Positions 1 to 6,401 of a stretch of DNA of 15,610 nt are shown one piece after another. Both the position numbers and the translations under genes were made by a program. The notes beneath the pieces were generated by a model that made no database searches, was not told where the DNA came from, and saw only the letters and a list, made by a program, of their open reading frames with translations. The DNA is taken from assembly GCA_964649515.1 (NCBI GenBank), contig CAZYPV010000074.1, forward strand, positions 1 through 15,610. The letters are read 5' to 3'. The DNA comes from CALKGK01 sp964649515 (GTDB lineage Bacteria; Bacteroidota; Bacteroidia; Flavobacteriales_D; Sanyastnellaceae). Positions within the stretch are counted from its first letter, which is position 1; each line of letters starts with the position of its first letter.

Positions 1-9
1 CCAATCCTT

Positions 10-119
10 GAAAAAGACCTATCGACTTAGAGCGCAAAAGCCCGTCAACAAAGAAGTTCATCTTCCTCATTGTCCGCTTCCCACTCTCCGCTCTGAACCA
101 GCTGTCGGCTTACGTAGCC
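10..119. repeat. Direct repeat, copy 1 of 3 (about 110 bp)
   Basis: This 110-bp unit starts with GAAAAAGACCTATCGACTTA and ends with CGGCTTACGTAGCC. Nearly the same sequence recurs at 135-244, with a start-to-start distance of 125 bp, and a shorter, more diverged copy lies at 424-510. The unit contains a pyrimidine-rich CCGCTTCCC/CTCTCCGCTCTG stretch. Since 125 is not a multiple of 3, the reading frame shifts from one copy to the next, and a frame read through both copies gives unrelated peptides. This argues that it is non-coding. Its identity is unknown; it may be an intergenic repeat family of this genome. Confidence 0.85.
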
Positions 120-134
120 CAAATCTCATATCAG

Positions 135-244
135 GAAAAAGACCTATCCACTTAGAGCGCAAAACCCTGTCAACAAAGAAGTTCACCTTCCTCATTCTCC
201 GCTTCCCGCTCTTCGCTCTGAACCAGCTGTCGGCTTACGTAGCC
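135..244. repeat. Direct repeat, copy 2 of 3 (about 110 bp)
   Basis: This copy has the same length and the same ends as copy 1 (10-119), with only scattered substitutions such as CCACTTAGAG for CGACTTAGAG and CTCTTCGCTCTG for CTCTCCGCTCTG. It is separated from copy 1 by 15 bp. A few bases after its end comes the hairpin-rich element at 250-375, which interrupts the spacing between copies 2 and 3. Confidence 0.85.
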
Positions 245-249
245 GAATT

Positions 250-375
250 ATGAAACCAAATACTCTCCCCTGTCATCAGGGCTTTCACCAACGATGCTAT
301 TAAATCGTTGAAACGATTGATGGGCGGAGGTACGATTTCTGAAAACCCACGGTTGAAACCGTGGGCTGGTTTCAT
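250..375. mobile_element. Multi-hairpin palindromic element with terminal inverted repeats (REP/MITE-like)
   Basis: The segment begins with ATGAAACCA (250-258) and ends with the exact reverse complement TGGTTTCAT (367-375). Three perfect hairpins lie inside. The first is CCCTG/CAGGG (268-272 with 277-281). The second is AATCGT/ACGATT (303-308 with 313-318). The third is CCCACGG/CCGTGGG, extendable inward through TT/AA (346-354 with 357-365). The second and third share the same TTGAAA loop context. No transposase is encoded. The design resembles small non-autonomous elements mobilised by IS200/IS605-type or REP-associated (RAYT) tyrosine transposases, whose substrates are hairpins. That family assignment is inferred from structure only; a structured RNA or regulatory element is the alternative. 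Confidence 0.55.
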
Positions 376-423
376 TTTTATTGACAAAACCTTTCGGTTT
401 TCTTGGCCTAAATTTTAACCTCG

Positions 424-510
424 GAAAAGGCTTATCCACTTAGAGCGCAAAAGCCCGTCAATAGTGGATTCCTCCCTCATCACTCTCCGCTTCCCGCTCT
501 CCGCTCTGAC
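424..510. repeat. Direct repeat, copy 3 of 3 (shorter, diverged)
   Basis: This copy starts GAAAAGGCTTATCCACTTAG and keeps the core AGAGCGCAAAAGCCCGTCAA and the CTCTCCGCTTCCCGCTCTCC block. The segment after CGTCAA has diverged and the terminal CGGCTTACGTAGCC is missing. It ends two bases before the stop codon of the minus-strand permease gene, so the repeat occupies that gene's immediate 3' flank. No conventional hairpin-plus-T-run terminator is seen here. Confidence 0.75.
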
Positions 511-512
511 CA

Positions 513-1259
513 TTACAAGTACCTTATCACCATCACAAGCCCAAAAACGCCCATCATCCCGATAAAAACAACCCTAAACAAAGCTTCACTCATCTTCCCT
601 AAAAGCGATTTTCCAAGCAAGTTACCTCCCGCGGCTCCCAAGCCCAAACACAAACCGGGCAACCACAAATCACGATCCAACTCCCCAAAAAAATAATAAG
701 CGGGTAACTGCACCAAAGCCAATAAAAAGGAATTCACCGCCTTTGTTGCTACCAAGGATTCTTTCTTCATCCCGTAATTGAGATAAAAGGGGTTTAAAAC
801 CGGACCCGTGGCTCCTAGCACAGTGCTCAAATTGGCTACGAAAAAACCCAAGATTGAAAACCCTCTGAGGGTCATTGTAAACGACCGCTGATGTTTCTTC
901 AAAAACGAATACACAGCAACCAAGATCAAAAACAAACCTAAGATCAAGGGGAGTAGTTCCGCATCCAAATGAGAAAAAAACAAAGCCCCGGTGATGCCTC
1001 CAAAAAATGCAAAAGGAAAATACCAGCGCACTACCTGCCAGTCAATAAAGCTCCAAAACAACAAAACCCTCGAAGGTCTTCCCAAAAAATTACCCAACTG
1101 AACCAAAGGAACCGCCACCTTGCCACCATAGAGAAATTGAACCACCGGAAGCATCAACATGGCTCCACCTCCTCCCGCCAATGTGCTGAACGCAAAAGAA
1201 ACAAAGCCGGCTGAAAACAAAAGGAGAAGATCCATGACCACAAAACTACTGCAGTTCAC
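513..1259 (-). CDS. Sulfite exporter TauE/SafE (TSUP) family permease
   Basis: The product is a 248-residue, strongly hydrophobic protein with about seven or eight predicted membrane segments in two homologous halves, the usual size and layout of TauE/SafE (TSUP) permeases. These inner-membrane carriers move small organic or inorganic sulfur-containing anions, but the substrate cannot be read from sequence. Family-like features are the glycine-rich stretch STLAGGGGAMLMLP near residues 26-39, the GNFLGRPSR turn and the second-half ATKAVNSF motif. The start is a GTG: AAGGAG sits 7 nt upstream of it, whereas the in-frame ATG at residue 9 has no Shine-Dalgarno-like sequence. It lies 40 nt downstream of the AstE-like gene on the same strand and is probably co-transcribed. 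No promoter of its own is evident. Confidence 0.85.
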   Translation of the reverse strand: MNCSSFVVMDLLLLFSAGFVSFAFSTLAGGGGAMLMLPVVQFLYGGKVAVPLVQLGNFLGRPSRVLLFWSFIDWQVVRWYFPFAFFGGITGALFFSHLDAELLPLILGLFLILVAVYSFLKKHQRSFTMTLRGFSILGFFVANLSTVLGATGPVLNPFYLNYGMKKESLVATKAVNSFLLALVQLPAYYFFGELDRDLWLPGLCLGLGAAGGNLLGKSLLGKMSEALFRVVFIGMMGVFGLVMVIRYL

Positions 1260-1299
1260 GAATTTTCTCCTTGATGTAAGTTAAAAGTTGGTACTGAAA

Positions 1300-2259
1300 T
1301 CACAATTTTGCATCGGGAATACCGATGTGGATAATCCTACTTCCACTTTGTCCCAATGGTTGAGTGCTTTTTCCAATAACGATTCCCGACTGACTAGCAT
1401 TGTACCTCGCCACAACGTCGCCATACACATTGCGCAAGAGGGCAATTTCCTCCCCTTTCTCTACCAAATCGGTAAGATCGGGCTTCACCTCCAAAATACC
1501 TCCCCGATCGGTATACATCCAGAAGGAAGAGCGGCAAAGTACAGGTGGGGTCTCGGCAACGGTTAAGGGTTTGTCAATCATTCCTAAATTCACCATCACG
1601 TTGATGATTCCTTCCACTCCAGATCGAATCATGCCTCGCTGAAACCGGTTAGGATTTCCTACCTCAACGGTAATGGCCTGAATCCCCAAATCAGCGGCAG
1701 CCGAACGCAAAGTTCCATCGCCACCGGCATTGTTCAAGATGATTTCGGGCTGCTGCAACAAAGCCAATTCCCGATTCACCTTATCACTCAAATCTGCCCT
1801 CACATAAAAACTGTTGGCCCTACCAAAACTCGCGGTGTGTAAATCAATCAAATAATCAAATTCCTTCACTACCCGGTCCATAAATCGGTGGGCATACACA
1901 TCGCTTTCATTCCCCGAAGCTTTCCCTGGCATGATGCGATTCAAATCAACTCCATCGGTAAAACGTCGATCCAACTGAAGCGCTGCAGGAACATTCACCA
2001 CAGGAACCGCAATGAGTGTACCCTTCAATTTTTGTGGATCAATGATTTTGAAGAGGTCTTGAATCACTTTTAAACCGTTCAATTCATTTCCATGAACCAA
2101 AGCGGTGATGCCGAGAACCGGACCATCTTCCAGTCCTTTTGCGGTCATGAGGGGTAAATTAACGCTCTGACCAATGCCATTCTCTATCATCCGCATTCGG
2201 TAACGAGTGGCTGAACCGGGTGTGAGGTTCGCCAAGTCCAAACGCTGAAGAATCTCGTA
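1300..2259 (-). CDS. Succinylglutamate desuccinylase/aspartoacylase (AstE/AspA) family zinc hydrolase, 5' end lost in gap
   Basis: The visible 319 residues form nearly a whole AstE/AspA-type, M14-like zinc amidohydrolase. The zinc-site motif HGNE (H56 and E59 of the visible part), the RRFTDGVDLNR segment (residues 98-108), DLHT with the third ligand His141, and the TVEVG motif with probable catalytic Glu199 are all present. The C-terminal ~80 residues form the beta-rich tail typical of the family. Members hydrolyse amide bonds of N-acyl amino acids or related substrates; the exact substrate is unknown. The 5' end runs into a 100-N gap, beyond which the same frame, if the gap length is right, continues into an ATP-grasp-like protein. 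It is therefore either a separate gene starting inside the gap or the C-terminal half of a fusion. The permease gene follows 40 nt downstream. Confidence 0.85.
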   Translation of the reverse strand, partial: YEILQRLDLANLTPGSATRYRMRMIENGIGQSVNLPLMTAKGLEDGPVLGITALVHGNELNGLKVIQDLFKIIDPQKLKGTLIAVPVVNVPAALQLDRRFTDGVDLNRIMPGKASGNESDVYAHRFMDRVVKEFDYLIDLHTASFGRANSFYVRADLSDKVNRELALLQQPEIILNNAGGDGTLRSAAADLGIQAITVEVGNPNRFQRGMIRSGVEGIINVMVNLGMIDKPLTVAETPPVLCRSSFWMYTDRGGILEVKPDLTDLVEKGEEIALLRNVYGDVVARYNASQSGIVIGKSTQPLGQSGSRIIHIGIPDAKL

Positions 2260-2359
2260 NNNNNNNNNNNNNNNNNNNNNNNNNNNNNNNNNNNNNNNNN
2301 NNNNNNNNNNNNNNNNNNNNNNNNNNNNNNNNNNNNNNNNNNNNNNNNNNNNNNNNNNN
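2260..2359. other. Scaffold gap (100 N)
   Basis: There are exactly 100 undetermined bases, the same size as the other gap in this window, which suggests an arbitrary placeholder rather than a measured length. The gap separates the ATP-grasp-like and AstE-like coding segments. With 100 bases the two stay in frame, but that may be chance. Confidence 0.98.
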
Positions 2360-3477
2360 GCTCTTCGTCCATAAATAGCCATGGGACGGAAGCCTCCAGG
2401 GGTGTGTTGTATCACCATACGCAAATCGAACGCATACCACCTGCCCCGCTTATCGGGCATGGTTCCCACGTGGTAGAGGGTTCCCAACTTGGTTCTTGAA
2501 CTCCAAGCACTGTTTCCAATCAAGCTTTGAACGATGAATCGATCATAGCGATTGGGCAAGGCCATAAATGCCTCCAACTCTCGCTCTGAAGTGATGGTAT
2601 ATACTCCTTGACCAGCATTGCTGTAAGGAACCTTCACCACGGCGTGTCCGCCCATCTTTTGCACCCAAATCGGAACTTCATTTTGCGCGACGTCCCAAAT
2701 GGTTTCTGGGGTGTGGATGCGAATTCCTTCGGGCTCCAATTCTGCGTTAAACAGGTCGTATGCCTTACTTGCAATGAGCTTGTTACGCCCTCCTGCAAGA
2801 CAAGTGATGATGGGGTTGAGCACCAAAGTTTTTGATCCCATGGGAAAACGACTCCAAGGTTGTTGGGTAACGTAACGAAATAAAGCGCGCACGGGCATCC
2901 AGTCTGCATCTTTGCTCTCGCGGATGTAAAACACGCGCTCTTCATATTTCACAAGGGTTGTATCAAAATCGCTGTGGTAAGGCACGAGAAAAACGTCCTC
3001 ATCAAAAACTTCAGCCATGGCAGCAGCATAGCCCCTTGCCTCCACCAAATTTTTATCATAAAACACCGCTAAGCACCCTTTTATTTGTCTTTTCCGTTGC
3101 AAATGAGGTTTGAAACTGTGCTCCATGTATTGCTTGTAGCCCCCCATTTCTTGGTATTCATCCAGCAAGGGCATGGATTTTTGGCCTGAGGGACTGCTAT
3201 TATTCTCAATGATCACCATCCGGCGGTTCCCTTTGTCATTGGTGCAATAAATCAAATCCGTTCCCGAGTGCACATAGTGTTTGGGCTGATATTTTAACCA
3301 CCTCTCTACGGCATCGGGGTCGGCCTCAGGATGCAAGTGACAATAACGTTGTTTGATCTGTTGGGTGGTCATGTTGAAGAAAAACTGCACCATTGGATGT
3401 ATGGTGGCGTTTCTTACCTCCGGATACCAGTAATGTTCCGGCTCGGCATGACCGGGTTCAAAGCGTGTAATTTCCAT
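2360..3477 (-). CDS. ATP-grasp-like ligase, probably circularly permuted; 3' end lost in gap
   Basis: 372 residues are visible before the gap. Around residues 88-98 is VIIENNSSPSG, an E-x-N type metal-binding motif that in ordinary ATP-grasp enzymes lies near the C-terminus. After it come GGRNKLIASKAYDLF (229-243), VVKVPYSNAGQGV (280-292, nucleotide-binding lysine and glycine-rich loop), FIVQSLI (314-320) and DLRMVI..TPGGFRP (351-365). This order matches circularly permuted ATP-grasp proteins, which make carboxylate-amine bonds using ATP; substrates are unknown. The chosen ATG follows the stop of the upstream small gene by 4 nt, with GGAGAA about 13 nt upstream. An in-frame start at 3552 would overlap that gene by 71 nt and is less likely. 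Fusion to the AstE-like domain across the gap is possible but unproven. Confidence 0.7.
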
Positions 3478-3481
3478 TGTT

Positions 3482-3826
3482 TTAGTCTTCTCCATCACTC
3501 TCCTCGTCCTCACCTTCAGTGCCAGCACCTTTGAGGTATACGAGCGAGACAATGCGTTGAGCTTTTCTTTTGTCTGGATGATCTGCTAAAACCACCTGAA
3601 ACGTAGTTCCAAGGTACATTGGCCATGACAGGTCATACTTGTATTCTTGTCTATTTTCAATGGTGTCTGCCAAAAAAACGAGTCCCGCTTCATCCTTGAA
3701 GGAGTACAAGTTGCGACCTCCTTCCTGACTGTATTTCTCAAACACCAATACTTTGCCTTTCGAGGCATTTTGCGCTAGGCAGAGGCTAGAAGCACATACC
3801 ATGAGCACTACAAACAAATGATTCAT
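3482..3826 (-). CDS. Small secreted protein of unknown function with acidic tail
   Basis: The product is 114 residues and not recognised. Residues 1-19 form a signal peptide with a hydrophobic core (LFVVLMVCASSLCLA) and a probable cleavage after A-Q, so it is probably periplasmic or surface-exposed. The mature part is mixed alpha/beta in character, and the last ~13 residues (GTEGEDEESDGED) are almost all acidic or small. The stop codon is 4 nt before the probable start of the ATP-grasp-like gene, which indicates co-transcription and probably translational coupling. Upstream, 3827-4011 is a 185-bp AT-rich intergenic stretch after the mutS-like gene. Apart from a short CGGAA/TTCCG inverted repeat (3871-3884) it shows no convincing promoter or terminator. 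Confidence 0.7.
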   Translation of the reverse strand: MNHLFVVLMVCASSLCLAQNASKGKVLVFEKYSQEGGRNLYSFKDEAGLVFLADTIENRQEYKYDLSWPMYLGTTFQVVLADHPDKRKAQRIVSLVYLKGAGTEGEDEESDGED

Positions 3827-4011
3827 CTGTATATCAATAAGTTAAAAAATATTTGTGGAATTGCGTTCATCGGAAGATGTTCCGACCCTTTCATCACGAA
3901 CGCTAGTGGCTGAGTTGCTCCTACCCGAGAAACAACATCACGAATGATTGACCTTTCTGTTGCGGCAAAACAATTTGTTGGACAACATTAAATAAAAAAT
4001 CAATATGCCAA

Positions 4012-5799
4012 TCAATCTTCTGCTACGATTCCCAATTTTTTCATGAGGAAGGTAGCATTCATGGTATCGCAAACACCAGGTTTTAAACGGTAATCGAAGT
4101 GCAAGTCGTCTCCTTTGATGTTGGCTGAAAAATGAACATTCTTCATATTGGCTTTACCTTCAGTGACGCTACAAAGGCTCAAATCGTGCGTTGCAACCAT
4201 TCCGGCCACCCTGAATTTCATCAATTGTTGAACGAAAGAACGCGACCCTGAAGCTTTGTCCTTAGAATTGGTCCCTTTCAGAATTTCATCCAGAAGCACC
4301 ACCATCGGTTCGTTGTTTTTAGCCATACTCACCAATTGGGCGAGGCGTTCCAATTCACTCAGAAAATAGGATTTCCCTTCTTGAAGCGAATCGCTTGTGC
4401 GCATGCTTGTGAACAAGGGTGCAGCGGAGAAAACAAAGGATTTTGCCAACACCGGTAAGCCAGCGTTCGCCATCACATACGCCGTTCCAACCGTTCTTAG
4501 ATAAGTACTTTTGCCCGCCATGTTGGCACCCGTGATGATATCGAAACTTGGAAAGGCATTGAGCGTGACGTCATTACTCACCCCGCCAGACGTGAGCATG
4601 AAAAGGTGCTTCATTTCGGTGGCTTGCAAGGCAACTCCTGCTTGAAACTTAGGGTAAGTGCTGTGTTCTTCAACGTGATATGCCAAGGTCCCCAGAGAAC
4701 TGAGCATCTCAAGTTCAGCCAAAACCGACAACCAAGTATTCATATGAACGCCATGCTTCGATAACCAATCGATCAATCGTCGTTCTGAGCGAAGATCTTG
4801 CACCAAAAGCGCATTCAGGACAAAAACAGCAAGTAAATTGTTCCTTTGATCAAACATCTCCACAATCTTGGAGAGTTCTTTCATTGCTGCTCTGCCGGCT
4901 TTTAGTTGTTCGCTCAAATCGCTGAGCAGTGAAGCGTCCTCAGGCACATCACAAGCCACATCAAAGAGCACCTGAAGGGTATCCAAAGTCTGTTTACTCT
5001 TTCCCAGTGCCTCGCTAAGTGCATTCATCTTCTTCAATCGACTTCCTACAAGTGCGAGCGGTATGAAGAAAAGGAAAAACATTCCGGTAACACTGATCCA
5101 TCCGGAATACGTTGCTAATATGAGTAAAACTGAGAAGAAAGGTGCAAGAATCACAGCAATGCGGGTCCAAGCGGGTGGCAAGTCTTTTGGTGGAGTTGCG
5201 CACCATGCACGAAGCGCTTTCATGGCTGAAGATGATTGCTCCAACAAACTTCCCGCGGCTCTCATTTTCAGGCGCCACTCATGGGCCTTACTCGCTTCTT
5301 TGCAGCGCGCTTGTCTTCCGTGCAAAACGTGCTCACTTCCGTCGATGGTACTTAATCTGCTAGCGAGCAATGCTTGACCATCAATGCTGTATGAACGGTT
5401 GATGATTTGAAAGATGGAATTGGGGCCAAAAAGATCCAAATCGTTCGCAAAAGGATGTTTGGGCGGGAGATGCGGAGTGTACACCTTCAAGTTGGGCAGT
5501 CCCCCCTCGAGCACATTCAGTTCATCTTCCAATGCCGATCTCATCGCCTCCTCAAACAACAAATGCTGCTTCTTCTCTTTGTGTCGCTTCACCAAAAGAA
5601 GAAAGATGAACAACATCCCCACCACCACAAAACCAAAGGCAGAAGACCATTTGAAAGCGCAGTAAACACTACCACTGAACATCGCAAAACTGAGCAAACG
5701 CAAGGCTACCAACAATCGCAGCTGTTTCTTTATTTCGCCGATGCTCAAATTACAAACCTTCTTTCTTTCGGTGTACGCTTTTTTAGCCACTTCATTCAT
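4012..5799 (-). CDS. Membrane-anchored MutS-family ATPase
   Basis: The 595-residue protein has a C-terminal MutS-type ABC ATPase domain. It shows Walker A GANMAGKST (424-432), the signature region SLQEGKSYFLSEL (471-483), Walker B VVLLDEI (500-506), the switch-like VATHDL (535-540) and the closing YRLKPGV segment. The N-terminal mismatch-recognition and connector domains of MutS are absent. Two hydrophobic pairs lie at about 29-48/53-70 and 213-231/236-252, predicting four membrane spans. Residues ~260-400 are helical and resemble the MutS lever/clamp core. The family is related to MutS, but this form is unlikely to do classical mismatch repair; its role is unknown. Walker A has GAN where MutS usually has GPN. 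The gene is divergent from marR and appears monocistronic, with no clear terminator downstream. Confidence 0.85.
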   Translation of the reverse strand: MNEVAKKAYTERKKVCNLSIGEIKKQLRLLVALRLLSFAMFSGSVYCAFKWSSAFGFVVVGMLFIFLLLVKRHKEKKQHLLFEEAMRSALEDELNVLEGGLPNLKVYTPHLPPKHPFANDLDLFGPNSIFQIINRSYSIDGQALLASRLSTIDGSEHVLHGRQARCKEASKAHEWRLKMRAAGSLLEQSSSAMKALRAWCATPPKDLPPAWTRIAVILAPFFSVLLILATYSGWISVTGMFFLFFIPLALVGSRLKKMNALSEALGKSKQTLDTLQVLFDVACDVPEDASLLSDLSEQLKAGRAAMKELSKIVEMFDQRNNLLAVFVLNALLVQDLRSERRLIDWLSKHGVHMNTWLSVLAELEMLSSLGTLAYHVEEHSTYPKFQAGVALQATEMKHLFMLTSGGVSNDVTLNAFPSFDIITGANMAGKSTYLRTVGTAYVMANAGLPVLAKSFVFSAAPLFTSMRTSDSLQEGKSYFLSELERLAQLVSMAKNNEPMVVLLDEILKGTNSKDKASGSRSFVQQLMKFRVAGMVATHDLSLCSVTEGKANMKNVHFSANIKGDDLHFDYRLKPGVCDTMNATFLMKKLGIVAED

Positions 5800-5840
5800 G
5801 CCCCAAATCTAAGACCTTTAACAGAAATTTAGTATTTAAT

Positions 5841-5873
5841 TGTTGCAACATCTATTGTATCTACATACATTTG
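5841..5873 (+). promoter_or_regulatory. marR promoter with overlapping palindromic operator candidate
   Basis: TACATTTG at 5866-5873 fits the Bacteroidetes -7 consensus TAnnTTTG, and TTG at 5843-5845 lies 20 nt upstream as a -33 element. The TTG sits inside a perfect 10-bp palindrome TGTTGCAACA (5841-5850). A second inverted repeat, TGTA-TC-TACA, occupies 5856-5865 in the spacer. A repressor bound at either would block the promoter, so autoregulation by the MarR protein encoded just downstream is a reasonable inference. The start codon follows the -7 element by only 7 nt, so the transcript would have almost no leader. The divergent mutS-like gene starts 41 nt away on the other side and may share control. 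Confidence 0.55.
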
Positions 5874-5880
5874 CCTCGTT

Positions 5881-6342
5881 ATGAGTATTGAAGAGGACAT
5901 TCAACAAACCAAGTTTGCTACAGAGCATCAAAAAGTGATGATTAATTTGTTGTACACCAGCAGTTGGATGAATAACGTTCAAACACGTTTTTTCAAAGAA
6001 TACGACTTGACACCGCAGCAGTACAACATTTTGAGAATACTTCGCGGACAAAAGGGAAAGGGCATTCAGCTCAATGATATCTCTTGCCGGATGATTGATA
6101 AAATGAGCAACACTTCCCGCTTAGTAGAAAAACTACGCTTGAAGGAACTATTAGAACGGAAAAACGACATTGAAGATCGAAGGCAAGTGAAAGTCAGCAT
6201 CACCCAAAAAGGCTTGGATCTACTTTCCGAAATGGACGAGCCCATCCAGAACATGCACTCCACCATCGCGTTAGAACCTGATGAGGCAAAAGAACTCAAC
6301 CGATTGTTGGATAAGCTGAGATCCACTACCGACAATCACTGA
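5881..6342 (+). CDS. MarR family transcriptional regulator
   Basis: The 153-residue protein is the normal length for a dimeric MarR-type winged-helix regulator. Residues ~15-40 form the N-terminal dimerisation helix. The winged helix-turn-helix spans about 43-112, starting at LTPQQYNILRIL, with a recognition helix near 76-90 (MSNTSRLVEKLRLKEL) and the wing DRRQVKVSITQKG (99-111), whose D-R-R...T-x-K-G pattern is diagnostic. The C-terminal helices complete the dimer interface. Such proteins usually repress their own and adjacent genes and release DNA on binding small molecules or on oxidation; the signal here is unknown. The yceI-like gene follows 59 nt downstream on the same strand and is the likeliest target. 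The palindrome TGTTGCAACA in its promoter is a candidate binding site. Confidence 0.9.
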   Translation: MSIEEDIQQTKFATEHQKVMINLLYTSSWMNNVQTRFFKEYDLTPQQYNILRILRGQKGKGIQLNDISCRMIDKMSNTSRLVEKLRLKELLERKNDIEDRRQVKVSITQKGLDLLSEMDEPIQNMHSTIALEPDEAKELNRLLDKLRSTTDNH

Positions 6343-6401
6343 ACTAAAAAACGGCATAGAATTATCATAAACACAAATATTTAAAATTTAAAACAAACAT
6401 C

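Noticed and set aside
8..253. Plus-strand open frame of 81 codons across the first two repeat copies
   Set aside because: The two DNA copies are 125 bp apart and are read in different frames, so the same DNA gives unrelated peptides. The open frame is a by-product of the repeats.
386..401. AAAACC-TTTC-GGTTTT hairpin as a terminator
   Set aside because: The stem is AT-rich and short, no T-run of useful length follows, and no adjacent gene ends there; the nearest stop is over 100 bp away across another repeat.
248..439. Minus-strand open frame of 63 codons over the hairpin element
   Set aside because: It lies almost entirely over the terminal inverted repeats and hairpins and has no recognisable protein character.
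10..510. CRISPR array
   Set aside because: The units are about 110 bp with only 15 bp between the first two, there are only three copies and there are no cas genes.
3478..3552. Upstream start of the ATP-grasp-like gene at 3552
   Set aside because: It would overlap the small secreted-protein gene by 71 nt. The ATG at 3477 comes 4 nt after that gene's stop with a GGAGAA upstream, and fits better.
4012..5799. Classical MutS mismatch-repair gene
   Set aside because: The N-terminal mismatch-binding domain is missing and the protein is 595 residues with membrane spans, while canonical MutS is about 850 residues and soluble.
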